A stretch of DNA of 64,000 nt. Source: DASVTU01 sp036387415. GTDB lineage: Bacteria; Acidobacteriota; Blastocatellia; Pyrinomonadales; Pyrinomonadaceae. Made by a program: the position numbers and the translations under genes. Under the pieces are notes generated by a model, which was given only the letters and a program-made list of their open reading frames with translations, was not told the origin of the DNA and did no database searches. The DNA lies in NCBI GenBank assembly GCA_036387415.1, contig DASVTU010000027.1:1-64000 (forward strand). The letters are read 5' to 3'. Positions 51,051 through 59,999 of this stretch are shown here, one piece after another. The number at the start of each line of letters is the position of its first letter. Position 1 is the first letter of the stretch.

Positions 51051-52438
51051 CCGGAGGCTCAACGAAACCAAAGGGGTCTTTGAGACTGGCGTTGTCGCTC
51101 GGCTGGCTGGCGGGCGCGAACGTCTGCGTCTCACTCATCATCCAATGGTATGTCATCACGCATCTCGGCATCGGAGCCGAAAGCGATGCCTTCTTCGCCG
51201 CGATGATTGTACCGCAAATCGTCGTCGTCTTCTTCAGCTCCGCTTTGCTTCATGTGCTCGTTCCCTTGCTGGCATCGGGGGAGATGGAGCGCGGACCCGA
51301 CCTCCGGCAAGAACTCTGGGGATTACTTTTACAGGCCGGAGTCGTGTCGGCACTTGTGGCGGCAGCGTTCTACTTCACTTCCGCCTACTGGATGAGATGG
51401 CTGGCACCGGGCTTCTCGCCCGCCGCCTACGCGTTGGCCGTCGCGCTCACGGGAATCCAGTTGTTCGGTCTGCCCTTTGCCGCCGCCGATTGCGTTCTCC
51501 GCGCGGCGTGTCGCGCCCGCCGAAGTTTCGTCTTGGCAGAAGCGGCGACGCCACTCGCCAACATCGTCGGCCTCGTCTTACTGGCCTGGGCGTTGCCGCG
51601 TTACGGGGTTCGCGCCGCCGCATGGATTACGGTGCTACGCATCGCGCTTCCGGTGGCGTTCATGTGGCCTGTGCTCGGAGGCTGGCGGCGGCCACGCCTC
51701 TGGTCACCGTCGAGGGCAGAGGCTCTGCGACGGGTCAAACCCCTCCTGCTCGGCGGGCTTTATAACCACATCCCTCCGCTCGTCACGCGGCAACTCGCTT
51801 CACTCGCTCCGGCTGGTGGTCTCTCGTTGCTCACCGCGAGCCAGCAACTCTACGGCACAGCTAACACGGTGATGGATAAAGTCATCGTCATCCCTGCATC
51901 GCCGACGCTGGCCGTCTATGCACACGGCGGCCAGTGGGGTGACTTCCGCAGCCTTTACCGCACACGCTTGAGGCTGATGACGGTGATGGCTGTGGCCGGA
52001 TATGTCTTGCTGCTCGCGTTCGGCAGACCTCTGCTGGCTCTGACGGTGGGGCACGGCGGGGTCACGCCGGATAACATTAACTCGCTGTGGTGGATGCTGT
52101 CGGTTTTAGGAGTCGGCTTTGTGGCGAACACGTCGGGGCAGCCAGTCTTCGCCGCCTTCTGCGCTAAAGGTGACACGCGTACGCCCGTGCGGTTGGCACT
52201 CGTCATCAATACTGTTAGCATTCCTGCCAGAGCATTGGCGTTCTGGTTATACGGGCTTGGGGGGATGGCGTCGGTGATAAGCGCCTCTGCTGCTCTGTCC
52301 CTCCTCATTAACATCTTCTTTCTAGAGAAGTCGATTCCGGCTCTCGACGGCTCACGCTCGTCGGGCGCGCAGAGGACACGAACAGGCGATGACGCCGAGA
52401 CTCCACTCGCAGCGTCGTCAGCTGTTGACGCAACGTGA
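51047..52438 (+). CDS. MurJ/MviN-like lipid-linked oligosaccharide flippase
   Basis: A 463-residue protein of the MOP superfamily with about 12-14 membrane helices. The start LGWLAGANVCVSLIIQWYVIT and GAESDAFFAAMIVPQIV match MurJ-like N-termini. The middle has PLLLGGLYNHIPPLVTRQLAS, with charged residues in helices as in lipid II flippases. It may move undecaprenyl-linked glycan repeat units across the membrane, as Wzx does. It overlaps its neighbours in ATGA and GTGA arrangements, placing it in the core of the glycan operon. Confidence 0.82.
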   Translation: MTGGSTKPKGSLRLALSLGWLAGANVCVSLIIQWYVITHLGIGAESDAFFAAMIVPQIVVVFFSSALLHVLVPLLASGEMERGPDLRQELWGLLLQAGVVSALVAAAFYFTSAYWMRWLAPGFSPAAYALAVALTGIQLFGLPFAAADCVLRAACRARRSFVLAEAATPLANIVGLVLLAWALPRYGVRAAAWITVLRIALPVAFMWPVLGGWRRPRLWSPSRAEALRRVKPLLLGGLYNHIPPLVTRQLASLAPAGGLSLLTASQQLYGTANTVMDKVIVIPASPTLAVYAHGGQWGDFRSLYRTRLRLMTVMAVAGYVLLLAFGRPLLALTVGHGGVTPDNINSLWWMLSVLGVGFVANTSGQPVFAAFCAKGDTRTPVRLALVINTVSIPARALAFWLYGLGGMASVISASAALSLLINIFFLEKSIPALDGSRSSGAQRTRTGDDAETPLAASSAVDAT

Positions 52439-53373
52439 AAACACCGGGTGACATCGTCAAGGGCATTCTAAAGAGGAATGGGCATGGGAGGGGAGCAACG
52501 GCGGAGTTCGCGCCAGCGTTGTTCATCGTCGGCGTGCCGCGTTCGGGAACGACTTTGCTGCGCCTGATGTGCGACGCTCATCCAGAGTTGAGCATCCCGC
52601 CGGAGATGGGTTTTATACCCGCATTGGCGGACTTACGGCGCGGGCGCGGCGACGAACTGCGTGAAGCCTTCCTCAATAGCGTCACGGGAATGGCGACGTG
52701 GCAAGACGCCAACATCGAGCGCGCTGAGTTCGCGCAGGCGCTAGGCGAGGTCAAGCCATTTACCGTCTCTGAGGGCGTGAGAGCTTTTTACAGCCTCTAT
52801 GCGGCGCGCTTCGGCAAATCGCGTTGGGGCGACAAAACGCCAGCCTACTGCCTGCACATGGACTTGATAGAAAAGCTCTTGCCCGAAGCACGATTTGTCC
52901 ACATCATCCGCGATGGCAGAGATGTCGCGCTCTCGTTGCGTGGTCTCTGGTTCTCGCCGGGCGACCGCGTTGAGGAATTGGCGAACCTGTGGCGCTCGTG
53001 GATTATAACGGCGCGTCGTCTGGGGCGTCGCCGCCGTCACTATCTGGAAGTCCGCTACGAGGATTTAATCGAACAGACGCCCGCCGTGCTGCGCCGCGTG
53101 TGCGACTTCATCGAGTTATCTTACGACTCGCAGATGGAGCGTTATTATGAATCCGCCCCCAAGCGGCTCGACGAGGTTAATTCAATGTACCGAAGCGACG
53201 GCACGCTGCTCATTACAAAAGCGGAGCGGCTCTACAACCAACGCTTCACCGCGAAACCGCCGGAGCGGGCGCGCGTCGCACGTTGGCGCAACGAAATGGA
53301 CGCCGGGACGCGGGCGGGCTTTGCAGGCGTGGCAGGCGACCTGCTCGAAGAACTCGGATACGCACATGGCTGA
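52435..53373 (+). CDS. Sulfotransferase
   Basis: A 312-residue PAPS-dependent enzyme. The 5'-phosphosulfate loop is GVPRSGTTLLRL (~33-44) and the 3'-phosphate motif is IIRDGRDVALSLRGLW (~155-170). GDKTPAYCLHMDLIEKLLPEARFVHIIRDG is the typical run before the latter. It transfers sulfate to hydroxyls of sugars or lipids. Start is GTG, overlapping the flippase stop by four bases. Within the glycan operon it suggests the product is sulfated, which is a useful prediction since sulfated polysaccharides are uncommon in soil bacteria. Confidence 0.88.
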   Translation: MKTPGDIVKGILKRNGHGRGATAEFAPALFIVGVPRSGTTLLRLMCDAHPELSIPPEMGFIPALADLRRGRGDELREAFLNSVTGMATWQDANIERAEFAQALGEVKPFTVSEGVRAFYSLYAARFGKSRWGDKTPAYCLHMDLIEKLLPEARFVHIIRDGRDVALSLRGLWFSPGDRVEELANLWRSWIITARRLGRRRRHYLEVRYEDLIEQTPAVLRRVCDFIELSYDSQMERYYESAPKRLDEVNSMYRSDGTLLITKAERLYNQRFTAKPPERARVARWRNEMDAGTRAGFAGVAGDLLEELGYAHG

Positions 53374-54235
53374 AAATACCCCGCATCACACTCGCGCCGC
53401 TCTGGTCGTTGCACACCCCGGCCACGAGTTGCGCGTCTACGGCTGGCTCGAAGCGACGCGTCCGCGCGTTTTCGTGTTGACGGATGGCTCAGGGCGTTCC
53501 ACCCGCTCGCGCATCGCATCGACGAACAGGGTGCTGACTGGTGTCGGCGCAGCACACGGCGACATCTACGCGCGCCTGACGGACGCCGACCTCTACACGG
53601 CGATTCTCGACCATGAGTTCAACCTGTTCACCCATCTTACGGATGAACTGGCCGACGCGCTCGTGCGGGAGAAAATTTCATGCGTGGTGGGCGACGCCGT
53701 TGAGGGTTACAACCCGGCGCACGATGCCTGCCGTTTGATTGTCAACGCGGCGGTCGTGTTGGCTGGTCGCGCACTCAGCGAGCGCATCACCAATCTCGAT
53801 TTCACGCTCGTCGGGCGGCCTGACGAGTGTCCTGAGCCGTCGCGTGCGTCTGCCCTGTGGCTGCATCTGGACGACGAAACCTTCGCGCGCAAACTGACGG
53901 CGGCGCGAAACTACCCGGAACTGGTGGCGGAAGTAGACGCCGCGCTGAGCGGCGCGGGGAGCGTGGGGCTACGTGTACATCCCGACCTCGCCGCACGGAG
54001 CGGCATTAACAAGGCAGCGTCCGCCGACGGCGGCGCAAGCGGTGAGACGTTTCGTGTCGAGTGCCTGCGACCCGCACGCGCGTTTGAACCGTCGTTCGAC
54101 GTGCCGCCCTTCTACGAGCAGTACGGCGAGCGGCAGGTGGCCGCAGGTCACTACGCGCGCGTGCTCCGCTACCGCGCGCACATGCTGCCGCTGGCCGAGG
54201 CGTTGCGGTCACACGTCGAGAAGCGAAACCGATGA
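53366..54235 (+). CDS. PIG-L/LmbE-like protein with altered metal site
   Basis: A 289-residue soluble protein. VVAHPGHELRVYGWL stands where PIG-L de-N-acetylases have AHPDDE, so His and Glu remain but the Asp pair is changed. CVVGDAVEGYNPAHDACRLIVN supplies a second His in the expected place. Either it is a variant zinc deacetylase or it has lost catalysis. It overlaps the sulfotransferase by 8 bases and the next glycosyltransferase by 4, so it is part of the operon and may act on an N-acetyl sugar. The call rests on motif placement only. Confidence 0.6.
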   Translation: MAENTPHHTRAALVVAHPGHELRVYGWLEATRPRVFVLTDGSGRSTRSRIASTNRVLTGVGAAHGDIYARLTDADLYTAILDHEFNLFTHLTDELADALVREKISCVVGDAVEGYNPAHDACRLIVNAAVVLAGRALSERITNLDFTLVGRPDECPEPSRASALWLHLDDETFARKLTAARNYPELVAEVDAALSGAGSVGLRVHPDLAARSGINKAASADGGASGETFRVECLRPARAFEPSFDVPPFYEQYGERQVAAGHYARVLRYRAHMLPLAEALRSHVEKRNR

Positions 54236-55386
54236 GCGGGCTGCGAGTTCTGATTACCAATACCACTCTCGCCACGCGGACGGGTACGGAAACCTACGTC
54301 CGCGACCTCGCGCTCGGACTACTGCGGCGCGGACACGCGCCAGTCGTCTACAGCCCGGAGACAGGCGAAATCGCGCGCGAGTTGCGGAAAGCGACCGTGC
54401 CTGTGGTTGAAGACCTCGGCACGCTCGCCGTTGCGCCTCACGTCATACATGGAAACCAGAGCGCGGAGTTGATGGCGGCGCTGCTCAATTTTCCCGGCGT
54501 GCCCGGAGTCTTTTTCTGTCACAGTTGGATTGGTTGGGCAAACGCGCCGCCGCGCTTCCCACGCATCCTCCGCTACGTCGCCGTAGACGACACGTGCCGC
54601 GACCGACTCGCGCTTGAACACGGCATCGTTGAAGACCGTCTGCGCGTGCTCCTGAATGCGGTTGATTTGGAACGCTTCAAGCCGCGCGCGCCCCTGCCCC
54701 CGCTCCCACGGCGCGCGCTCGTCTTCAGCAATACGGCGAACGAGAGCACGCACCTCAAAGCCGTACGCGAAGCCTGCCGCCGCGCCGGAATCCAACTTGA
54801 CGTTATGGGCGCGGAGGCCAACGCATCCAGTTCTCAACCCGAACTGCTGCTTGGTCAGTACGACCTTGTTTTCGCTAAGGCTCGGTGCGCGCTCGAAGCG
54901 ATGGCGGTGGGCGCGGCCGTCGTGCTCTGCGATATGTTCGGAAGCGGCCCGATGGTGACGACCGGAGAACTCGAACGCCTGCGGCGACTCAATTTCGGCA
55001 TGCGAACTTTGCGCGAGCCGAACGACGCGGAAGTGATTGGGCGCGAAATCGCCCGCTACGACGCGGCAGACGCGATGGAGGTTTCACGTCGCATCCGCGC
55101 CCGCGCCGGACTCGATGCATTGGTCGAAGAAGTCATCGAACTATACCAGGAAGTTATCGAAGAACACGCGGGCGTCGGCTCGTCGGACGCGCTCGAAGAG
55201 GGGCGTGCCGCCGCCGCCTTCGTCCACTCAATCGGACTCGCCGTGAAGCGAGAGTGCGCGCAGTTTCAGGACGACCTCGTATCAAACTCCCTGACTCTGC
55301 GCCTGAGAAACCAGATGCCTCGCTTCCCCTTGCTGGAACGGGCGGTGCGAAGCATTGCCCGCTCCGCACGCAAACGTGGTCTTTGA
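54232..55386 (+). CDS. GT4-like glycosyltransferase
   Basis: A 384-residue GT-B enzyme. The N-terminal half begins LRVLITNTTLATRTGTETYV, an acceptor-side GT4 opening. The donor-side half has YDLVFAKARCALEAMAVGAAVVLCD, which replaces the usual ExFGxxxxE stretch with Cys-Ala-Leu-Glu. A helical C-terminus of ~80 residues follows. It is read from an ATGA overlap with the PIG-L-like gene. Donor and acceptor are unknown. Confidence 0.75.
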   Translation: MSGLRVLITNTTLATRTGTETYVRDLALGLLRRGHAPVVYSPETGEIARELRKATVPVVEDLGTLAVAPHVIHGNQSAELMAALLNFPGVPGVFFCHSWIGWANAPPRFPRILRYVAVDDTCRDRLALEHGIVEDRLRVLLNAVDLERFKPRAPLPPLPRRALVFSNTANESTHLKAVREACRRAGIQLDVMGAEANASSSQPELLLGQYDLVFAKARCALEAMAVGAAVVLCDMFGSGPMVTTGELERLRRLNFGMRTLREPNDAEVIGREIARYDAADAMEVSRRIRARAGLDALVEEVIELYQEVIEEHAGVGSSDALEEGRAAAAFVHSIGLAVKRECAQFQDDLVSNSLTLRLRNQMPRFPLLERAVRSIARSARKRGL

Positions 55387-55419
55387 CGACACGTGCACGG
55401 CGCATCCCGCACTCACGCC

Positions 55420-56508
55420 ATGAGAATTAACATCCTGCTGCCGTTCTTCTCGCAGACCCCCATCGGCGGCTTCAAAGTTCAATACGAGTACGCGAACCAA
55501 CTGGCCGAACGCGGCCACTCCGTGACGGTCGTTCACCCTTGCACGGTCGAATCGCCTGCGGGCTGGAAGTCGCGCCTGTCGCAAATGGCGAAGCGTGGAC
55601 GGGAACTACTCGAAGACCGGAGCGGTGTGCGTTGGCACACGGTGCGCGGCGACGTGCGTCTCTTGTCCGTGCGTGACCTGCGGGAAAAATTCATCCCCGA
55701 AGCCGATGTCACGGTGGCGACCGGTTGGGCGACCGCCGAGATGTTGAAGTCTTACTCGTCGCGTGCTGGAAGGAAGTTTCAAATCGTCTACGACTACGAA
55801 TTATGGATGGAGGCTTCGGCCTCCGTCCGCCGCCGGATGAGCAAGGCTTTCAATTCGGGGCAGCAGGTCATATCCACGTCTCCGGCGGTCAGCGAGATGC
55901 TCGCCGAATGCGGCGTGTGCCCCGTCGCCTATATCCCTTGCGGTCTGGATTTCGAGACATACGGCGTTGACGTTCCCATCGCGAAGCGTGCGTGGGGAAC
56001 AATCGGTTTCCCCGTCAGAGAGCAGCCGTCGAAGGGAACGGGCGACGCGGTGAAGGCATTAGAGATGCTTCGCGAGCGTCACGGCGACGCGTTACGAGTT
56101 GCGGCGTTCGGGCCACAGGAGACAATGGGGCTGCCGGGGTGGGTCGATGCGGCGTGGCTCCCGACGGACGCGGAGTTAAGGCGTTTCTACAACTCAGTTT
56201 CAATTTTCGTCTTCCCATCTCATTACGAAGGGTGGGGCTTGCCCGCCGTCGAATCGCTGGTATGCGGCGCAGCACTCGTCGCCGCCGATAGCGTTGGTTC
56301 GCGCGAATACGCCCTCAACGAACGGACGGCGCTCGTCGTGCCGCGCGCGCGCCCCGACCTGCTCGCCCGTGCGGTCGAGAGGCTGCTCGCCGACGACGAG
56401 CTACGCCGCCGCCTCGCCCTTCAAGGCAACGCGCACGTTCAGCAGTACACGTGGACGCGCGCGGTGGATGCGCTCGAATCCCTCTTCGCGCGTGGAGGGA
56501 CGAGATGA
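55420..56508 (+). CDS. GT4 glycosyltransferase
   Basis: A 362-residue GT-B enzyme starting MRINILLPFFSQTPIGGFKV. The donor-binding region has FVFPSHYEGWGLPAVESLVCG, whose Glu residues contact the sugar nucleotide. A GTG 27 bases upstream would add unrelated residues. It lies 33 bases after the preceding glycosyltransferase and overlaps the next by four, so it is part of the same transcript. Confidence 0.85.
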   Translation: MRINILLPFFSQTPIGGFKVQYEYANQLAERGHSVTVVHPCTVESPAGWKSRLSQMAKRGRELLEDRSGVRWHTVRGDVRLLSVRDLREKFIPEADVTVATGWATAEMLKSYSSRAGRKFQIVYDYELWMEASASVRRRMSKAFNSGQQVISTSPAVSEMLAECGVCPVAYIPCGLDFETYGVDVPIAKRAWGTIGFPVREQPSKGTGDAVKALEMLRERHGDALRVAAFGPQETMGLPGWVDAAWLPTDAELRRFYNSVSIFVFPSHYEGWGLPAVESLVCGAALVAADSVGSREYALNERTALVVPRARPDLLARAVERLLADDELRRRLALQGNAHVQQYTWTRAVDALESLFARGGTR

Positions 56509-57560
56509 GCCAGGAGGCGACGCTCGTACGCAGGAGGATTAAGGTGACGGCCTTGACAGCAAGCAGGCACGACCCGTCCAGACGCTTCCGCGTCAGCCAG
56601 TTCGTTGCTCCGCTCGCGCGTCTGGGAATCGACCTCACGGATTATTATCCGCGCATCAGCAAATACACGCCCGCGCCCGTGCCGCAACTCGGCTTCGTAT
56701 GGACGGCGGGGAAACTGCTGGCGCGTCTGCCGGGCGTTGTGGCAGGGCGTGGCAGTGACATCACTCTGCTGCAACGTGAACTCGTACCCGGCAGACGCAC
56801 CTTTGAAAAACTCGCGGGGCGACGGCTCCTGTTCGACGTAGACGACGCGGTGTGGCTCGGTCAACATTCCGATTCCATCAAACGCATCATTGAAGGTTGT
56901 CGGGGCGTGATTGCGGGAAACGAGTTTTTGGCGGACTACTTTCGACGGCTCGGCGCGCGTGTCTGGGTCGTCCCGACGAGCGTCGATACGGAAGTGTGGA
57001 AGCCCGCGCCGAAGCGTGGGAGCAACGAGTGGGTGGTTGGCTGGTCGGGTACATCATCGAACTTGAAGTACCTCTATGCATTGGAAGAACCACTCGCCGA
57101 TTTTCTGACGCGACGCCCCGACGCGAAGCTGGTGGTGGTGAGCGACCGCGAGCCGCGTTTTGAAAAGATACCGGACGAGTGCTGGCGGTTTGAACGTTGG
57201 TCGCCTGAACAGGAGGTGCGACAGGTGCAGCAGATGGACACGGGGCTGATGCCGCTGGCCGCAACCGACTGGGAGCGCGGCAAGTGTGGCTGCAAGATGC
57301 TGACTTACATGGCGGTCGGCGCAGCCACCATTGCCAGTCCGGTCGGCGTCGGCGGGGAAATCCTGCGGCAGAGCGAAGTCGGCTGCGCCGCCCACACTCA
57401 AGACGACTGGTACAATGCCCTCACACGGCTCTATGACGACCGTGAGTTAACCTGCCATCTGGGCGCAGCCGGAAGGACGTTCTTGGAGGAACGCTATTCC
57501 GTTAGTCGGAGTGCGGCGACGCTGGCGGACATTTTCAAGCAGGTGGCCGACGAAGACTAA
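56505..57560 (+). CDS. Glycosyltransferase, GT4-like
   Basis: A 351-residue protein. The N-terminal half has KVTALTASRHDPSRRFRVSQ and later RRLLFDVDDAVWL, a typical DDA element in this subgroup. The donor half has VGWSGTSSNLKYL and PLAATDWERGKCGCKMLTYMAVG, where the GKCGxKxLxYMA pattern marks a recognised GT4-like set. The ATG overlaps the previous stop in ATGA. It is part of the glycan operon; donor and acceptor are unknown. Confidence 0.8.
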   Translation: MSQEATLVRRRIKVTALTASRHDPSRRFRVSQFVAPLARLGIDLTDYYPRISKYTPAPVPQLGFVWTAGKLLARLPGVVAGRGSDITLLQRELVPGRRTFEKLAGRRLLFDVDDAVWLGQHSDSIKRIIEGCRGVIAGNEFLADYFRRLGARVWVVPTSVDTEVWKPAPKRGSNEWVVGWSGTSSNLKYLYALEEPLADFLTRRPDAKLVVVSDREPRFEKIPDECWRFERWSPEQEVRQVQQMDTGLMPLAATDWERGKCGCKMLTYMAVGAATIASPVGVGGEILRQSEVGCAAHTQDDWYNALTRLYDDRELTCHLGAAGRTFLEERYSVSRSAATLADIFKQVADED

Positions 57561-57591
57561 CGTGCGGCGAACGACGACGCCACCGTGTGAT

Positions 57592-58704
57592 ATGCGAATA
57601 ACTGCTGTCATTCCGTTCATCTCCTCCGGCGGAGCCGAACACGCGTTGGCGATAATGGCGAACCATTGGGCGGCGACGGAAGGGTGGGCTGTGACCATTC
57701 TGACTTATGACGACGGCGTGGAGCCGCCTTTCTATCAACTCGACGCGCGTATCCGTCACCTTCCGCTCGGCCTCTCCGGAGATTCTCCCGGTATCTTTGC
57801 CGCCGTCCTCAACAATTGGCGACGCGGCAAAACGCTACGCGGCGCGATACGCGACAGCCGACCCGACGTGGTGGTCAGCTTCATCAATCAGACGAACGTA
57901 CTGACGCTGCTCGCGGTCGAAGGTCTCGGCCTACCCGCGCTCGTCGTGGAGCAGAGCGACCCGCACACGTTCCCTATCAAACCCGTCTGGGATTACCTCC
58001 GGCGTGTGACCTATCGGCGTGCCAGCAAAATCGTTCTGCTCAGCGCACGCGACGCGGAATACTTTGCGCCACGACTGCGCGAGCGTGTCGCCGTCATTCC
58101 GAATCCGTTCCTGCCTCCGCCCGCGCCGCCGGAAACAAACGGATCAGACGAGGCGGCCATGTCGCCCCGTCTGATAGCCGTCGGACGACTGCACCGCGAC
58201 AAAGGCTTCGACATTTTGCTCGAAGCCTTCTCGCTGTTAAAAGACCGTCATCCGCAGTGGCGTCTCGTCGTGCTCGGCGAGGGAGAGGAGCGCGGGCGGC
58301 TCGAAGCGTTGCGCGACGCATTGCGTTTGGGCGAGTGCGTCTCATTCCCCGGACGCGTCAAAGACCCGTACCATTTCCTCACGCGTGCGTCGCTCTTCGT
58401 GATGCCTTCGCGCACAGAAGGCTTCCCGCTGGCCTTGTGCGAGGCGCTGGCCTGCGGTCTCCCGGCGGTCTGCACGGACTGTGCCGGAGGCGTGCGCGAC
58501 ATCATCGAGGATACGGTCAACGGGGTGCTTGTGCCGAAGGAGGATGCGGGTGCGCTCGCACGCGCTCTGGGGCGACTGATGGGCGACGAAGACGAGCGTC
58601 GGCGACTCGCGTCGAGAGCGCCGGAGGTGGTCGAGCGATTCAGTCTGGGGAAGGTGACGGACGCCTGGGAGCGCCTCTTGCGCGAAGTAGTGAACGAAAG
58701 ATGA
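57592..58704 (+). CDS. GT4 glycosyltransferase
   Basis: A 370-residue GT-B enzyme. It begins MRITAVIPFISSGGAEHALA, with the GGAE acceptor loop. The donor half has LIAVGRLHRDKGFDILLEAF and the catalytic ExxxxxxxE region SRTEGFPLALCEALACGLP. It lies 31 bases after the previous gene and overlaps the next one in ATGA. It is close in sequence to the following gene, suggesting an internal duplication in the operon. Confidence 0.9.
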   Translation: MRITAVIPFISSGGAEHALAIMANHWAATEGWAVTILTYDDGVEPPFYQLDARIRHLPLGLSGDSPGIFAAVLNNWRRGKTLRGAIRDSRPDVVVSFINQTNVLTLLAVEGLGLPALVVEQSDPHTFPIKPVWDYLRRVTYRRASKIVLLSARDAEYFAPRLRERVAVIPNPFLPPPAPPETNGSDEAAMSPRLIAVGRLHRDKGFDILLEAFSLLKDRHPQWRLVVLGEGEERGRLEALRDALRLGECVSFPGRVKDPYHFLTRASLFVMPSRTEGFPLALCEALACGLPAVCTDCAGGVRDIIEDTVNGVLVPKEDAGALARALGRLMGDEDERRRLASRAPEVVERFSLGKVTDAWERLLREVVNER

Positions 58705-59858
58705 GCGACTCGCCAACTCCATCGATTCCACGTTCAATCGTCAAGAGGGACACCGTTGAGCAACAACAGAGGGTCGCCTGCTTTATCCCTGACTTGGCGG
58801 ACGGAGGCGCGCAACGCGCGGTCGTCAAGCTGGTTGGTGGCATGCATGCGCGTGGAGTCGCTGTCGATATTGTTTTGGTTAATAATGAAGGAATACACCT
58901 GCGCGCGGTAGGTGCAGGCGTGCGCGTCGTTGTTTTAGCGACTGGTCGGGTCGCAAAAGCCGTCATGCCGCTGGCGCGCTACATGAGACGCGAGCGGCCT
59001 TCTGTCCTCATCTCATTCTTGAGCCATGCCAACGTGGTGGCCGTCGCGGCTCGCGCACTGGCGCGCGTCCGAGTGCGGCTGGCGTTGGTCGAGCAGAACA
59101 CCGTTTCAGCTGTCAGAAGCGACCTGCGTCGAGACCGTTGGCTTCCCATGCTTGTGCGGCGCGCCTACCCGCGCGCCGAGGCTGTCGTCGGCGTTTCCAG
59201 CGGGGTCGCGCATGATCTCATCGCACGCCTCGGCGTCCCCGCGCACAAGGTCTCCGTGATTCATAATCCGGTGGTCGATAACGCGTTGTTAGAGGCAGCC
59301 AGTGCTCCGGCGGGTCACGCGTGGTTGGAAGACGACTCCGCACGCGTCTTTGTCGCCTCTGGACGGTTGACGCCGCAGAAGGATTTCACGACTCTCATCA
59401 GTGCTTTTCGGTTGCTCAAGAGTAAAGTGGAGGCGGTGCGCTTAATCATTCTCGGCGAAGGGGAGGAGCGCAGGCGGCTTGAGGCGATGATTGACGCGAT
59501 GGGTCTGGCGGGCGATGTTGACCTCCGTGGCTTCGTCGAAAATCCTTACGCGTACATGAGCCGGGCTGACGCCTTCGTCCTCTCCTCGCGTTGGGAGGGT
59601 CTGCCGACAGTCCTGATTGAAGCACTGGCCTGCGGATGCCCGGTCGTGGCGACCGACTGTCCGAGCGGCCCGCGAGAGATTCTTCAGGGAGGCGAGTATG
59701 GTGCGCTTGTGCCCGTCGGAGATGCCGCCGCACTGTGCGACGCGATGGCGCGTGTTCTCAAGACCAGCCCCTCTAAAGAGGCTCTCAGAGAACACGCGAT
59801 GAGATATTCCGTCGACGAAGCGGTGAGGCAATATATCGAGTTGTTGGGTCTCGCTTGA
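58701..59858 (+). CDS. GT4 glycosyltransferase
   Basis: A 385-residue GT-B enzyme. The acceptor loop is FIPDLADGGAQRAVVKL. The donor half has FVASGRLTPQKDFTTLISAF and SSRWEGLPTVLIEALACGCP. The ATG overlaps the previous stop by four bases; the long upstream extension of this frame is a shadow of the preceding gene. It resembles the previous protein in plan and motifs (LGEGEERxRLEA is shared), pointing to a duplication. Confidence 0.9.
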   Translation: MSDSPTPSIPRSIVKRDTVEQQQRVACFIPDLADGGAQRAVVKLVGGMHARGVAVDIVLVNNEGIHLRAVGAGVRVVVLATGRVAKAVMPLARYMRRERPSVLISFLSHANVVAVAARALARVRVRLALVEQNTVSAVRSDLRRDRWLPMLVRRAYPRAEAVVGVSSGVAHDLIARLGVPAHKVSVIHNPVVDNALLEAASAPAGHAWLEDDSARVFVASGRLTPQKDFTTLISAFRLLKSKVEAVRLIILGEGEERRRLEAMIDAMGLAGDVDLRGFVENPYAYMSRADAFVLSSRWEGLPTVLIEALACGCPVVATDCPSGPREILQGGEYGALVPVGDAAALCDAMARVLKTSPSKEALREHAMRYSVDEAVRQYIELLGLA

Positions 59859-59999
59859 GCGCCGTCCGCGTCGCAGCAGAGGCGTCGTTGGGAAGGATTG
59901 TATTAAGCTGTCTGGCGGGTCTTGTTTACATGTTTACAACTGGTTCTGTGTTTAGAATTCACTTGCGTTTGTCGAGTTTCAAGTCCGACTTATCGTTTC

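Noticed and set aside
57816..58700. Upstream extension of the second tandem glycosyltransferase frame
   Set aside because: It overlaps the preceding glycosyltransferase in another frame and is Arg/Ala-rich shadow sequence; the ATGA start at 58701 gives the normal family length.
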